Positions 49,795 to 58,391 of a DNA stretch of 64,000 nucleotides are shown piece after piece (position 1 is the first letter of the stretch; the number at the start of each line of letters is the position of its first letter). Position numbers and translations under genes: made by a program. Below the pieces are notes generated by a model, which was not told the origin of the DNA, did no database searches, and saw only the letters and a list, made by a program, of their open reading frames with translations. Origin of the DNA: Leptothrix sp. (in: b-proteobacteria) (GTDB lineage: Bacteria; Pseudomonadota; Gammaproteobacteria; Burkholderiales; Burkholderiaceae_C); assembly GCA_013822685.1 (NCBI GenBank), contig PNKV01000014.1:62001-126000 (forward strand), written 5' to 3'.

Positions 49795-50076
49795 CCCGCT
49801 GGTGGCGCAGCACGGTTGCAGTGGTGGCAGGCCACCAGCGGGGCGAAACAAGGGCTGGGGCGGCATTCGGCGGGGCGCCTGGCTTGGTGCTGAGACGCAC
49901 AGCGCCGAGGTGGGCGCGCGCAGCGGGCATCAACATCTGATCTGCCGTGGTTGTTTGAACGCAGCGGACAGGGTCCGCGAAGTGAGTTCCACGGCACCAC
50001 CTCGGAGCGAGCATCGAAGGCAGTCCCGCGCAGCGGGACCGCCAAGCTGAAGCCCTGCCGGATGCCGCCCCAGCCC
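49795..50076. repeat. Intergenic composite of inverted repeats (about 280 bp, possible MITE-like element)
   Basis: This 413-bp gap without a gene (49710-50122) holds dense symmetry. CCCGCTGGTGGC (49795-49806) is inverted at 49831-49842. A second, larger dyad has arms starting GGGCTGGGGCGGCAT at 49852 and ending ATGCCGCCCCAGCCC at 50062-50076, with likeness continuing about 35 nt inward. Nested inside are CCGAGGTGG (49905-49913) with CCACCTCGG (49997-50005), TGCCGTGG (49943-49950) with CCACGGCA (49989-49996), and GCGGAC (49964-49969) with GTCCGC (49973-49978). GTCCCGC/GCGGGAC forms a separate hairpin near 50023-50039. No open frame fits it. Confidence 0.7.
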
Positions 50077-50122
50077 GCGCCCCGCGCTGCATCACCAAGC
50101 GCTTCAGCTGGCCCGCAACGAT

Positions 50123-51772
50123 TTAGGTGTCAATCGCCTTCGCCGACCCCGCCACCTTGCGCAATTCAAACTTCTGAATCTTGCCCGTCGATGTCTTGGG
50201 CAGCTCCCCAAACACCACCGCCTTGGGCACCTTGAACCCCGCCAAGTGCCGCCTGCAATGCGCCACGATGTCCTCGGCCGTGACCTCGGCATCCGCCTTC
50301 AACTCGATGAACGCACAAGGCGTTTCGCCCCATTTGTCATCCGGCTTGGCCACCACCGCCGCCGCCAGCACCGCAGGGTGCCGGTAAAGCACATCCTCCA
50401 CCTCGATCGACGAGATGTTCTCTCCGCCCGAGATGATGATGTCCTTGCTGCGGTCCTTGATCTTGACGTAGCCGTCGGGGTACTGCACCGCCAGATCGCC
50501 CGTGTGGAACCAGCCACCGGCAAAGGCCTCTTGCGTGGCCTTGGGGTTCTTCAGGTACCCCTTCATCGTGATGTTGCCGCGGAACATGATCTCGCCCATG
50601 GTTTCACCGTCCAGCGGCACGGGCTGCATGGTGCTTGCGTCCATCACGGCCACGCTACGCTGCAGGTGGTAACTCACGCCCTGGCGCGCATTCAGCCGCG
50701 CGCGCTCGCCAATGTCCAGCGCATCCCAGTCATCGTGCTTTACACAGACCGAGGCCGGGCCGTAGACCTCGGTCAGGCCATACACGTGCGTCAGGTTGAT
50801 GCCCAGTTGCTCCATGCCTTCGATCATGGCCGCCGGTGGGGCCGCCCCGGCCACCATGGCCTGGATGCCGCGCGGGATCCCTTGGCGCAACGCTTCAGGC
50901 GCGTTCACCAGCGAGGCGTGCACGATGGGCGCGCCGCAGTAGTGGGTGACCTGGTGCTCGCGGAAAGCGTCGAACACCGCTTTGGGATCGACCTTGCGCA
51001 GGCACACGTTCACCCCTCCCCGCGCGGCCACCGCCCAGGGGAAGCACCAGCCGTTGCAGTGGAACATGGGCAGCGTCCACAGGTAGACGGCGTGTTTGGG
51101 CATGTCCCATTCCAGGATGGCCGACACCGCGTTCATCGCCGCACCCCGGTGGTGGTAGACCACGCCCTTGGGGTTGCCGGTCGTGCCCGAGGTGTAGTTC
51201 AGGCTGATGGCGTTCCACTCGTCGCTGGGCAAGGCCCAGTTGAAATCCGGGTCGCCGCTGGCCAGCAGCGCTTCGTAGTCGAGTGCGCCGATGCGCTCGC
51301 CCTCGCCGGTGTAGACCACGTCATCCACGTCGATCACCAGCAAGGGGTGCGTGGATTGGCGCAGGGCCAGGGCGCGGGCCATCACTGCGCTGAATTCAAC
51401 GTCCACCAGCACGGCCTTGGCTTCGCCGTGGTCCAGCATGAAGGCGATGGCCTCGGCGTCCAGGCGCGTGTTCAAGGCATTGAGTACGGCCCCTGCCATG
51501 GGCACCCCAAAGTGGGCTTCGACCATGGGCGGTGTGTTGGGCAGCATCACGGCCACCGTGTCGCCCACGCCCAGCCCACGTTGGTTCAGCGCGCTGGCCA
51601 GTTGCCGGCAACGCGTGTAGGTTTGGGCCCAGGTCTGTCGCAAGGCGCCATGCACGATGGCCAGGCGCTCAGGGTAAACCAGGGCGGCGCGCTCAATGAA
51701 CGACAACGGGCTCAGCGCCGTGAAATTGGCCTCGTTGCGGGGCAGATCCTGGTCGAAGATGTTCTTGCTCAT
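50123..51772 (-). CDS. Acyl-CoA synthetase (AMP-forming, AlkK/DmdB-like)
   Basis: Adenylate-forming fatty acid-CoA ligase of 549 residues. ATP site NYTSGTTGNPKGVVYHH near 185-201, YGLTEVYGP near 325, GWFHTGDLAV near 415, DRSKDIIISGGENISS near 435, catalytic Lys in KTSTGKIQKFELR. The MFHCNGWCFPW motif is typical of the medium/long-chain AlkK-like and methylmercaptopropionate-CoA ligase group. The ATG at 51772 has AGGAGA eight bases upstream and overlaps the S4-protein stop. Chain-length preference is unknown. Confidence 0.9.
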   Translation of the reverse strand: MSKNIFDQDLPRNEANFTALSPLSFIERAALVYPERLAIVHGALRQTWAQTYTRCRQLASALNQRGLGVGDTVAVMLPNTPPMVEAHFGVPMAGAVLNALNTRLDAEAIAFMLDHGEAKAVLVDVEFSAVMARALALRQSTHPLLVIDVDDVVYTGEGERIGALDYEALLASGDPDFNWALPSDEWNAISLNYTSGTTGNPKGVVYHHRGAAMNAVSAILEWDMPKHAVYLWTLPMFHCNGWCFPWAVAARGGVNVCLRKVDPKAVFDAFREHQVTHYCGAPIVHASLVNAPEALRQGIPRGIQAMVAGAAPPAAMIEGMEQLGINLTHVYGLTEVYGPASVCVKHDDWDALDIGERARLNARQGVSYHLQRSVAVMDASTMQPVPLDGETMGEIMFRGNITMKGYLKNPKATQEAFAGGWFHTGDLAVQYPDGYVKIKDRSKDIIISGGENISSIEVEDVLYRHPAVLAAAVVAKPDDKWGETPCAFIELKADAEVTAEDIVAHCRRHLAGFKVPKAVVFGELPKTSTGKIQKFELRKVAGSAKAIDT

Positions 51773-52020
51773 GGCGATGTCTCCTGGGGTTCCTCGGGCG
51801 TGACCACCCGGATGCGAGCGCCGTGCAAGCTCACCACCTGGCCCGCGCGGATCTTGCAGGTCTTGCGCAACTCGTCCTGGCCGTCCACCTGGATCATGCC
51901 CTCGGACACCATGGTTTTGGCGCGGCCGCCGCTTTCCGCCAGGCCGGTGGCCTTGAGCAGGCTGTCCAGCGCGATGAACTCGCCGCGCAGCTCGAAGGTG
52001 ATTTGTTTCAGGGTGGCCAT
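51769..52020 (-). CDS. S4-domain RNA-binding protein (YbcJ-like)
   Basis: Small protein of 83 residues made of one S4 RNA-binding domain: FIALDSLLKATGLAESGGRAKTMVSEGMIQVDG followed by KTCKIRAGQVVSLHG. YbcJ-type S4 proteins are thought to bind structured RNA. Translation is coupled to the acyl-CoA synthetase by a four-base overlap (ATGA), although the functions look unrelated. The longer frame to 52224 is rejected because the S4 fold starts just after this ATG. Confidence 0.85.
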   Translation of the reverse strand: MATLKQITFELRGEFIALDSLLKATGLAESGGRAKTMVSEGMIQVDGQDELRKTCKIRAGQVVSLHGARIRVVTPEEPQETSP

Positions 52021-52157
52021 GGATTTTTGGGGCGGTCGGATTGCGTCTGGTGGAAGCCCGGCGTCTGGCGAGCATGAAAAGGTGCATGACTGACAGGGGG
52101 CCGGTGCACAATCGCGGGATTGTCGACTTATTGTCCAGGCCTTGAAACCTGCCGCTG

Positions 52158-52430
52158 ATGAAAAAAACCGATCTCGAAAAGAACAAGGCCTCGAAAATTC
52201 TGGGCCAGATGCGCCAGGCACCATCGTCTGGCCGTTTTGGCAGCGCGGCCGCTTCCGTGCCTGATCGCCGTGAACAGCGCAAAATCGACCAGGCCAATGG
52301 GCTCGTGCCTTTCGCCGTGAAATTAAACGCCGACCTGGTCAAGCAGTTGCAAGCCCAGGCCGAGCAAGAAGGCGTGCCCTTGGCCGAGGTGGCGGACCGT
52401 GTGATCCGCGCCGGTCTGGCCGCCAAGTAA
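52158..52430 (+). CDS. Small hypothetical protein with RHH-like C-terminus
   Basis: Protein of 90 residues, not assigned. A basic, helical N-terminus (KKTDLEKNKASKILGQMRQA) is followed by a C-terminal part LVPFAVKLNADLVKQLQAQAEQEGVPLAEVADRVIRAGL that has the strand-helix-helix pattern of ribbon-helix-helix DNA-binding proteins. The ATG has no strong ribosome site. Divergent from the S4 gene and 43 bp ahead of the aldehyde dehydrogenase. Confidence 0.6.
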   Translation: MKKTDLEKNKASKILGQMRQAPSSGRFGSAAASVPDRREQRKIDQANGLVPFAVKLNADLVKQLQAQAEQEGVPLAEVADRVIRAGLAAK

Positions 52431-52473
52431 GTTGAATCTTTCTGAGTCCAACTTTCATTGATTGGAGACAAGG

Positions 52474-53946
52474 ATGAGCCAAGTCATGATGCACGTCGTT
52501 GATCCGAACACCGGGGAATCCGACCCCGCCGTGATCCGCCAGGTGTTCGACCGCCAGTTGGCCACCTCGCTGAAGTGGCGCGAGTCCACCGCAGCCGAGC
52601 GCATTGCCCGCCTGAAGAAATTGCGCGACGCCATGATGGCCCGCCGCGAGGACTTCTACGCGGCCTTCGCCAAGGACTACAGCAAGCCTTCTTCAGAAGT
52701 GGAAGGCACCGAGTTCATGCCCGTGCTGGACGAGATCCGCCACGCCATCGGCTCGCTCAAGAAGTGGATGCGCCCCACCAAGGTCTGGCCCACCATGGCC
52801 ACGGCCATGACGTCGGCCTGGATCGAGTACCAGCCGCGTGGTCGCAGCCTGATCATCGCGCCCTGGAACTTCCCGCTCAACCTGTGTTTCGGCCCCATGG
52901 TCTCGGCCCTGGCCGCGGGCAACACGGTCATCCTCAAGCCCTCTGAAATGACACCGGCGGTCAGCGTGGTGATGGCCGAGATCATCGCGGCCACCTTCCC
53001 GCCCGAAGAAGTCGCCCTGTTCGAAGGCAGCCTGCCCACGTCGCAAGTGCTGCTCGATCTGCCGTTCGACCACATCTTCTTCACCGGCTCACCCGCCGTG
53101 GGCAAGGTGGTGATGGCAGCGGCCGCCAAGAACCTGACCAGTGTCACGCTGGAGCTGGGCGGCAAGTCGCCCGTCATCCTGGACGAGACCGCCGACCTGC
53201 GCCTGGCCGCCGAGGCCTTGATGTGGGGCAAGTTCACCAACTGCGGCCAAACCTGTGTTGCACCCGACCATGTGTTTGTGCACGAGTCGGTCAAGGATGG
53301 TTTTGTGGCCGAGTGCCGCAAGGTGCTGGCGGAGCGCTATGGCGCCACGCCCGCCGAGCAGCGCGAGAGCCCGCATTTCACGCGCGTGATCAACCAGCGC
53401 CACACCCAGCGCGTGGCCGCTTTGCTGCAAGAGGCGCAGGCCAAGGGCGCCAATCTGCTGACCGGCGGTGACGTCGATATTGCCAGCTGCTATGTCGCGC
53501 CCACCCTGATCGACCAAGTCCCGCTTGACGCCAGCATCATGAGTGAAGAGATCTTCGGCCCAGTGCTGCCGGTGATCCCCTACCGCGACGTGGACGCCGT
53601 GGTGCGCCAGATCAACGCCGGCCACAAGCCCCTGGCGCTGTACATCTGGAGCCGCAACAGCGAGCGCACGCGCCACATCCTGCAAAAGACCAGCTCGGGA
53701 GGCGTGGCCATCAACCACTGCGTGCTGCATTACGCGCACGGCAACCTGCCGTTCGGCGGCGTCAACAACTCGGGCATCGGTAGCGCGCACGGGCACTTCG
53801 GCTTCAAGGCTTTCTCGCACGAGCGGGCGGTGCTCAAGTCCGGCCCGATCATGATGGCCAAGATGTTCTTCCCGCCCTACACGGACACCAAGAAGAAGCT
53901 GATCCGCCTCACGGTGGACAGCCTGCGCTGGCCTTCCTTGTTCTGA
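52474..53946 (+). CDS. Aldehyde dehydrogenase (class 3 / coniferyl-aldehyde type)
   Basis: NAD(P)-dependent dehydrogenase of 490 residues. Nucleotide-binding and catalytic elements: IAPWNFPLNLCFGP near 130, FFTGSPAVGK near 204, catalytic Glu in TLELGGKSP near 228, catalytic Cys in NCGQTCVAPDHV near 262, then SEEIFGPVLPV. The C-terminal hydrophobic or membrane-facing tail is typical of class 3 enzymes. The ATG at 52474 has GGAG about eight bases upstream. Likely oxidises fatty or aromatic aldehydes. A long hairpin terminator follows. Confidence 0.9.
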   Translation: MSQVMMHVVDPNTGESDPAVIRQVFDRQLATSLKWRESTAAERIARLKKLRDAMMARREDFYAAFAKDYSKPSSEVEGTEFMPVLDEIRHAIGSLKKWMRPTKVWPTMATAMTSAWIEYQPRGRSLIIAPWNFPLNLCFGPMVSALAAGNTVILKPSEMTPAVSVVMAEIIAATFPPEEVALFEGSLPTSQVLLDLPFDHIFFTGSPAVGKVVMAAAAKNLTSVTLELGGKSPVILDETADLRLAAEALMWGKFTNCGQTCVAPDHVFVHESVKDGFVAECRKVLAERYGATPAEQRESPHFTRVINQRHTQRVAALLQEAQAKGANLLTGGDVDIASCYVAPTLIDQVPLDASIMSEEIFGPVLPVIPYRDVDAVVRQINAGHKPLALYIWSRNSERTRHILQKTSSGGVAINHCVLHYAHGNLPFGGVNNSGIGSAHGHFGFKAFSHERAVLKSGPIMMAKMFFPPYTDTKKKLIRLTVDSLRWPSLF

Positions 53947-53989
53947 ACGTGTCCTGATAAGATCGGACATTGATCCTTCCGATCTTCCG

Positions 53990-54045
53990 GCCCGCTGGTC
54001 GCTGCGCCCTCGTCAAGGGGATGGCAGCAACGTGGCGGGCTTTTT
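53990..54045 (+). terminator. Long hairpin terminator between aldehyde dehydrogenase and livH
   Basis: The outer arms GCCCGC (53990-53995) and GCGGGC (54035-54040) enclose further paired segments (GCTGC with GCAGC, CCCT with AGGG), giving an interrupted stem of about 16 bp, followed by five T (54041-54045). It ends about 30 bp before the livH GTG. Probably terminates the aldehyde dehydrogenase message. Confidence 0.65.
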
Positions 54046-54067
54046 GCATGTGTCGGTTTTGCATGTG
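54042..54067 (+). repeat. Direct repeat TTTTGCATGTG upstream of livH
   Basis: TTTTGCATGTG occurs at 54042-54052 and 54057-54067, 15 bp apart, just ahead of the livH start at 54076. The first copy overlaps the T run of the preceding terminator. Function unknown; could be chance duplication or a protein-binding site. Confidence 0.5.
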
Positions 54068-54075
54068 AACGAGCT

Positions 54076-54999
54076 GTGGACACCTTCATTCAACAACTGA
54101 TCAACGGCCTGGTACTGGGCAGCATGTACGCTTTGGTGGCTCTGGGCTACACCATGGTGTACGGCATCATCAACCTCATCAACTTCGCGCATGGCGAGGT
54201 GCTGATGGTGGGTGCCCTCGTGAGCTGGACGGTGGTGACCAGCCTGCAGTCGCTGGGCTGGCCGGGCTGGGTGTTGCTGTTGCTCGCGCTGCTGGCCGCC
54301 ATGGTCGTGTGCGCCGTGCTCAATTTCGTGATCGAGAAGCTGGCCTACCGCCCTTTGCGCAACGCGCCGCGCCTGGCCCCGCTGATCACCGCCATGGGCA
54401 TGTCGCTGCTGCTGCAAACGCTGGCCATGATCATCTGGAAGCCCGACTACAAGCCCTTCCCGATCTTGCTGCCCGACGATCCGATCGAGGTCATGGGCGC
54501 CACCACCAACCTGGTCCAGATCCTGATCATCGCCGTGACCGCCATGACATTGGCCGGCCTGATGGCCCTGATCCACGGCACGCGCCTGGGCCGGGCCATG
54601 CGCGCCACCTCAGAGAACCCGCGCGTGGCGCAGTTGATGGGCGTGCGCCCTGACCGCGTGATCTCGGCCACCTTCATCATCGGGGCCATGCTGGCGGCGC
54701 TGGCCGGCGTGATGTGGGCGGCCAACTACGGCTCGGTCCAGCACACCATGGGCTTCCTGCCAGGCTTGAAGGCCTTCACGGCCGCGGTGTTCGGGGGCAT
54801 CGGCAACCTGCCGGGCGCCATGCTGGGCGGCGTGCTGCTGGGCCTGATCGAATCGATGGGCGCCGGCTACATCGGCGACCTGACCGGCGGCGTGTTGGGC
54901 AGCCATTACCAGGACATCTTTGCCTTCGCCGTGCTGATCCTGGTGCTGACCTTGCGCCCGCAAGGCCTGCTGGGCGAGCGCGTGGCTGACCGGGCATGA
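54076..54999 (+). CDS. livH: Branched-chain amino acid ABC transporter permease LivH
   Basis: Permease of 307 residues with about eight hydrophobic segments. Family signatures YTMVYGIINLINFAHGEVLMVGA near residues 25-47 and GRAMRATSENPRVAQLMGV near 175-193, which contacts the ATPases. The start is a GTG with a weak GAG site. First of four overlapping genes for a hydrophobic amino acid uptake system; the periplasmic binding protein gene livK is not in the window. Confidence 0.93.
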   Translation: MDTFIQQLINGLVLGSMYALVALGYTMVYGIINLINFAHGEVLMVGALVSWTVVTSLQSLGWPGWVLLLLALLAAMVVCAVLNFVIEKLAYRPLRNAPRLAPLITAMGMSLLLQTLAMIIWKPDYKPFPILLPDDPIEVMGATTNLVQILIIAVTAMTLAGLMALIHGTRLGRAMRATSENPRVAQLMGVRPDRVISATFIIGAMLAALAGVMWAANYGSVQHTMGFLPGLKAFTAAVFGGIGNLPGAMLGGVLLGLIESMGAGYIGDLTGGVLGSHYQDIFAFAVLILVLTLRPQGLLGERVADRA

Positions 55000-56087
55000 A
55001 GACCATGAATCCCAAGAACAAGCTGCCGATTTTTCTGGTGGCGACACTGGCGCTGCTGGTGTTGCCCCTCATTGTTCAGGGCTTTGGCCAGGCCTGGGTG
55101 CGCATCCTGGACGTGTCGCTGATCTACATCCTGCTGGCCCTGGGCCTGAACATTGTGGTGGGCTATGCCGGCCTGCTGGACCTGGGCTACGTGGCTTTTT
55201 ATGCCGTGGGCGCCTACCTGTTCGCCTTGCTGGCCTCGCCGCATCTGAGCAACCATTTGCCCGCGGTGGCGGCGATGTTCCCCGCCGGTCTGCACCTGCC
55301 GGTGTGGGCCGTGATCCCTTTGGGCGCCGGGGTGGCGGCGCTGGTCGGTGTGCTGCTGGGGGCTCCCACGCTCAAGCTGCGCGGCGATTACCTGGCCATC
55401 GTCACGCTGGGCTTTGGCGAAATCATCCGCGTGTTCATGAACAACCTGGATGCGCCCGTCAACATCACCAACGGCCCCAAAGGCATCGACAGCATCGACC
55501 CCTTCACCGTGTTCGGCGTCAGCCTGGGCGAGCCCTGGCACATCGCGGGGCACGTGCTGCAACCGGTGACCTTGCACTACTACTTGTTCCTGGGCATCGT
55601 GGCGCTGGCAGTGGTCATCAGCCTGCGCCTTGAAAACTCCCGCCTGGGCCGCGCCTGGATGGCCATCCGCGAAGATGAGATCGCGGCCAAGGCCATGGGC
55701 TTGAACACCCGCAACCTCAAGCTGCTGGCCTTTGGTTTGGGCGCCACGTTTGGCGGCATGGCCGGCGTGCTTTTTTCGAGCTTCCAGGGCTTTGTCTCGC
55801 CTGAGTCGTTCTCGCTGCAGGAGTCGGTCATGGTGGTGGCCATGGTGGTGCTGGGCGGCTCGGGCCATGTGCCTGGTGTGATCCTGGGGGCCTTCCTGCT
55901 GTCGGCCTTGCCCGAGGTGCTGCGCCATGTGGCCGGCCCTTTGCAGGCGATGACGGGTGGGCGGCTCGATGCGTCCATCCTTCGGCAGTTGCTGGTGGCT
56001 TTGGCCATGGTCAGCATCATGCTGTGGCGACCGCGTGGCCTGTGGCCGGCGCCGCGCCATGAAGACGAGGCGGGGGTGGCTTCGTGA
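54996..56087 (+). CDS. livM: Branched-chain amino acid ABC transporter permease LivM
   Basis: Permease of 363 residues, partner of LivH. About nine hydrophobic segments; ALGLNIVVGYAGLLDLGYVAFYAVGAY near residues 48-75 is the classical LivM signature, and GRAWMAIREDEIAAKAMGLNTRNLKL is the coupling loop. Overlaps livH by four bases (ATGA) and livG by four (GTGA). Confidence 0.94.
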   Translation: MKTMNPKNKLPIFLVATLALLVLPLIVQGFGQAWVRILDVSLIYILLALGLNIVVGYAGLLDLGYVAFYAVGAYLFALLASPHLSNHLPAVAAMFPAGLHLPVWAVIPLGAGVAALVGVLLGAPTLKLRGDYLAIVTLGFGEIIRVFMNNLDAPVNITNGPKGIDSIDPFTVFGVSLGEPWHIAGHVLQPVTLHYYLFLGIVALAVVISLRLENSRLGRAWMAIREDEIAAKAMGLNTRNLKLLAFGLGATFGGMAGVLFSSFQGFVSPESFSLQESVMVVAMVVLGGSGHVPGVILGAFLLSALPEVLRHVAGPLQAMTGGRLDASILRQLLVALAMVSIMLWRPRGLWPAPRHEDEAGVAS

Positions 56088-56872
56088 GCGATGCCTTGCT
56101 ACAAGTCACCAACGTGTCCAAGCGCTTTGGCGGGGTTCAGGCCCTGAGCGGCGTGGGCCTGAGCATCCAGCCCGGGCAGGTGCACGGCCTGATCGGCCCC
56201 AATGGCGCGGGCAAAACCACGTTCTTCAATGTCATCACCGGCCTGGTGCCGTCCGACAATGGCCAGTTCGAACTGGCAGGGCGCCGCTACAAGCCCACGG
56301 TCGTGCACAAGGTGGCCAAGGCCGGCATCGCGCGCACCTTCCAGAACATCCGCCTGTTTGCCCACATGACGGCGCTGGACAATGTGCGGGTGGGCCGCCA
56401 TGTTCGGACCACGGTGGGCTGGTGGCAAGCCGTATTGCGCACGCCCGCCTTTGTCCGCGAAGAAGCGCGCATCACCCAGGATGCCCAGGCTTTGCTGGAG
56501 TTCGTCGGCCTGGGCGCGGTGGCCCGGCAAACAGCCCACACCTTGAGCTACGGCGACCAACGCCGCCTGGAGATCGCCCGCGCGCTGGCCACCGAGCCCC
56601 GCTTGTTGGCGCTGGACGAACCCGCCGCCGGCATGAACGCCACCGAGAAGCTGCAACTGCGTGACCTCATCCGCCGCATCCAGGCCCAGGGCCGCGCCAT
56701 CTTGTTGATCGAGCACGACGTGAAGCTGGTGATGGGCTTGTGCGATTGCGTGACCGTGCTGGACCAGGGCAAGCTGATTGCCTGCGGCACGCCGGCCGAG
56801 GTGCAACGCGACCCCGCCGTGATCGAAGCCTACCTGGGCACTGCGGCCACCCACCAAGGAGCACCTGCATGA
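56084..56872 (+). CDS. livG: Branched-chain amino acid ABC transporter ATPase LivG
   Basis: ATPase of 262 residues. Walker A GPNGAGKTT near residues 38-46, signature LSYGDQRR near 154, Walker B LLALDEPAAGMN near 172, HDVKLVMGLCD. LivG-type features are the long insertion between Walker A and signature and the ARTFQNIRLF motif. It starts with GTG, overlapping livM. Confidence 0.94.
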   Translation: MSDALLQVTNVSKRFGGVQALSGVGLSIQPGQVHGLIGPNGAGKTTFFNVITGLVPSDNGQFELAGRRYKPTVVHKVAKAGIARTFQNIRLFAHMTALDNVRVGRHVRTTVGWWQAVLRTPAFVREEARITQDAQALLEFVGLGAVARQTAHTLSYGDQRRLEIARALATEPRLLALDEPAAGMNATEKLQLRDLIRRIQAQGRAILLIEHDVKLVMGLCDCVTVLDQGKLIACGTPAEVQRDPAVIEAYLGTAATHQGAPA

Positions 56873-57579
56873 GCGCCTTGCTGGACCTGCGCCAGTTGAG
56901 CGTGGCCTATGGCGGCATCCAGGCCGTCAAGGGATTGAATCTCCACTTGAACGAAGGCGAGCTGGTCAGCCTGATCGGCGCCAATGGCGCGGGCAAGACC
57001 ACCACCTTGAAAGCCATCTGTGGCTTGCTGGCACCCCAGTCGGGCGAGGTGCTGTACCAGGGCCGCAGCCTCAAAGGGCAGGGCGCCTGGGACTTGGTCG
57101 CGCAAGGCCTGGTCATGGTGCCCGAAGGGCGCGGCATCTTCACGCGCATGACCATCGACGAGAACCTGCGCATGGGCGCCTACCTGCGCCGCGACCGCGA
57201 AGTCAACGCCGACATGGAATCCGTCTACCAGCGCTTCCCGCGCTTGAAGGAACGGCATCGCCAACTGGCCGGCACCTTGTCAGGTGGCGAGCAGCAGATG
57301 CTGGCCATGGGCCGGGCTTTGCTGGCGCGCCCCAAGCTCTTGCTGCTGGACGAGCCCTCGATGGGCTTGGCGCCGCTGATGGTCGACAAGATTTTCGAGG
57401 TCATCACCGACATTGCCAAGCAAGGCGTGACGGTGTTGCTGGTCGAGCAGAACGCCCACCGCGCGCTGGAGATCGCCCACCGTGCCTACGTCATGGACTC
57501 GGGCGAGCTGGTGTTGGAAGGCCCGGCGCAAAGCCTGCTGAACGACCCGCAGGTGCAGGCCGCTTACTTGGGGTTGTGA
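56869..57579 (+). CDS. livF: Branched-chain amino acid ABC transporter ATPase LivF
   Basis: Second ATPase, 236 residues. Walker A GANGAGKTT near 37-45, signature LSGGEQQM near 137, Walker B LLLLDEPSMGLAP near 157 and VEQNAHRALEIAHR. MVPEGRGIFTRMTIDENL is typical of LivF. Overlaps livG by four bases; last gene of the operon. No clear terminator was found in the 35 bp before the convergent gene. Confidence 0.94.
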   Translation: MSALLDLRQLSVAYGGIQAVKGLNLHLNEGELVSLIGANGAGKTTTLKAICGLLAPQSGEVLYQGRSLKGQGAWDLVAQGLVMVPEGRGIFTRMTIDENLRMGAYLRRDREVNADMESVYQRFPRLKERHRQLAGTLSGGEQQMLAMGRALLARPKLLLLDEPSMGLAPLMVDKIFEVITDIAKQGVTVLLVEQNAHRALEIAHRAYVMDSGELVLEGPAQSLLNDPQVQAAYLGL

Positions 57580-57614
57580 GACGCCTCTCTTTGTAGCGCA
57601 ATGGCAGTCAGCGA

Positions 57615-58286
57615 TCAGCGGCCGCGTTGCCGACGCGCGGCCACGCCAATGGCACCTAGCCCCAGGCCCAGCAGTGCCAATGTCGAAGGTTCTGGAATAG
57701 GCGTCGGTGAAATGGCACCTTCAGGGGATTCATACCCCGTGAGGGCGGCATAGAAGGCCAGCGTATTTGCTTGAGATCCACTGGGATAAGTCAGCAGCTC
57801 TCCCTGATACATCTTTGAGAGCGCGATTTCCTGTCCAAGTGTGTTCAGTGTCTTGGTTCCGTACACGTGCAGGTGATACTGACCAGCCGACAAATCCGTG
57901 GCTGAGATAGTCAGACCCGTGCCGATGTAGGTGTCCGGGAATTGTGGCATTCCGGTTGACCTGGTGATGTTGCTTTCTGCGGCGTGCACATCAGTGCTGC
58001 CGTTGCTGATGAAATGGCCTTGGGCATCTGTCAGTGTGAAGCTCAGTGACCAGAATTCGGTGCCGGCCAACGTAAAAGTGGCATTGCGGGCTCTGACACC
58101 CGCCAGGATGGATTGGCCGGCGGACACCGAAAAGCTGTAAGTGTCGTTGAACGAGCCAGCGGCCGGTGAGTTGGTGAAGTACTGGGTGCCGGTCACCGTA
58201 CCCAAGCTGGCACTGGCGTCTACCGCGAATGCGGAGCCCATATAAGTCAAGGACAAGGCCGCCATGGCCAAGCGCAGTGATTTCAT
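57615..58286 (-). CDS. PEP-CTERM exported protein of unknown function
   Basis: Protein of 223 residues with a signal peptide (LAMAALSLTYMGSAFA), a beta-rich middle with the SFNDTYSFSVSAGQSILAGV pattern common to a group of PEP-CTERM proteins, and a C-terminal sorting signal: PIPEPSTLALLGLGLGAIG followed by RRQRGR. Such proteins are cleaved and anchored by exosortase, usually in bacteria that make exopolysaccharide. Two tandem ATGs (58289 and 58286) follow GGAGG; the second has better spacing. No exosortase gene is nearby. Confidence 0.85.
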   Translation of the reverse strand: MKSLRLAMAALSLTYMGSAFAVDASASLGTVTGTQYFTNSPAAGSFNDTYSFSVSAGQSILAGVRARNATFTLAGTEFWSLSFTLTDAQGHFISNGSTDVHAAESNITRSTGMPQFPDTYIGTGLTISATDLSAGQYHLHVYGTKTLNTLGQEIALSKMYQGELLTYPSGSQANTLAFYAALTGYESPEGAISPTPIPEPSTLALLGLGLGAIGVAARRQRGR

Positions 58287-58391
58287 CATTTCATCCTCCC
58301 ATTAGTATTTGAAGTTCTGATTCTTCGAGGGGCTGAGGGGTCTGTCAATCGTAGGCTTCCCTGAGGCCTTGATGGGGGAAAGACCTTGTCC

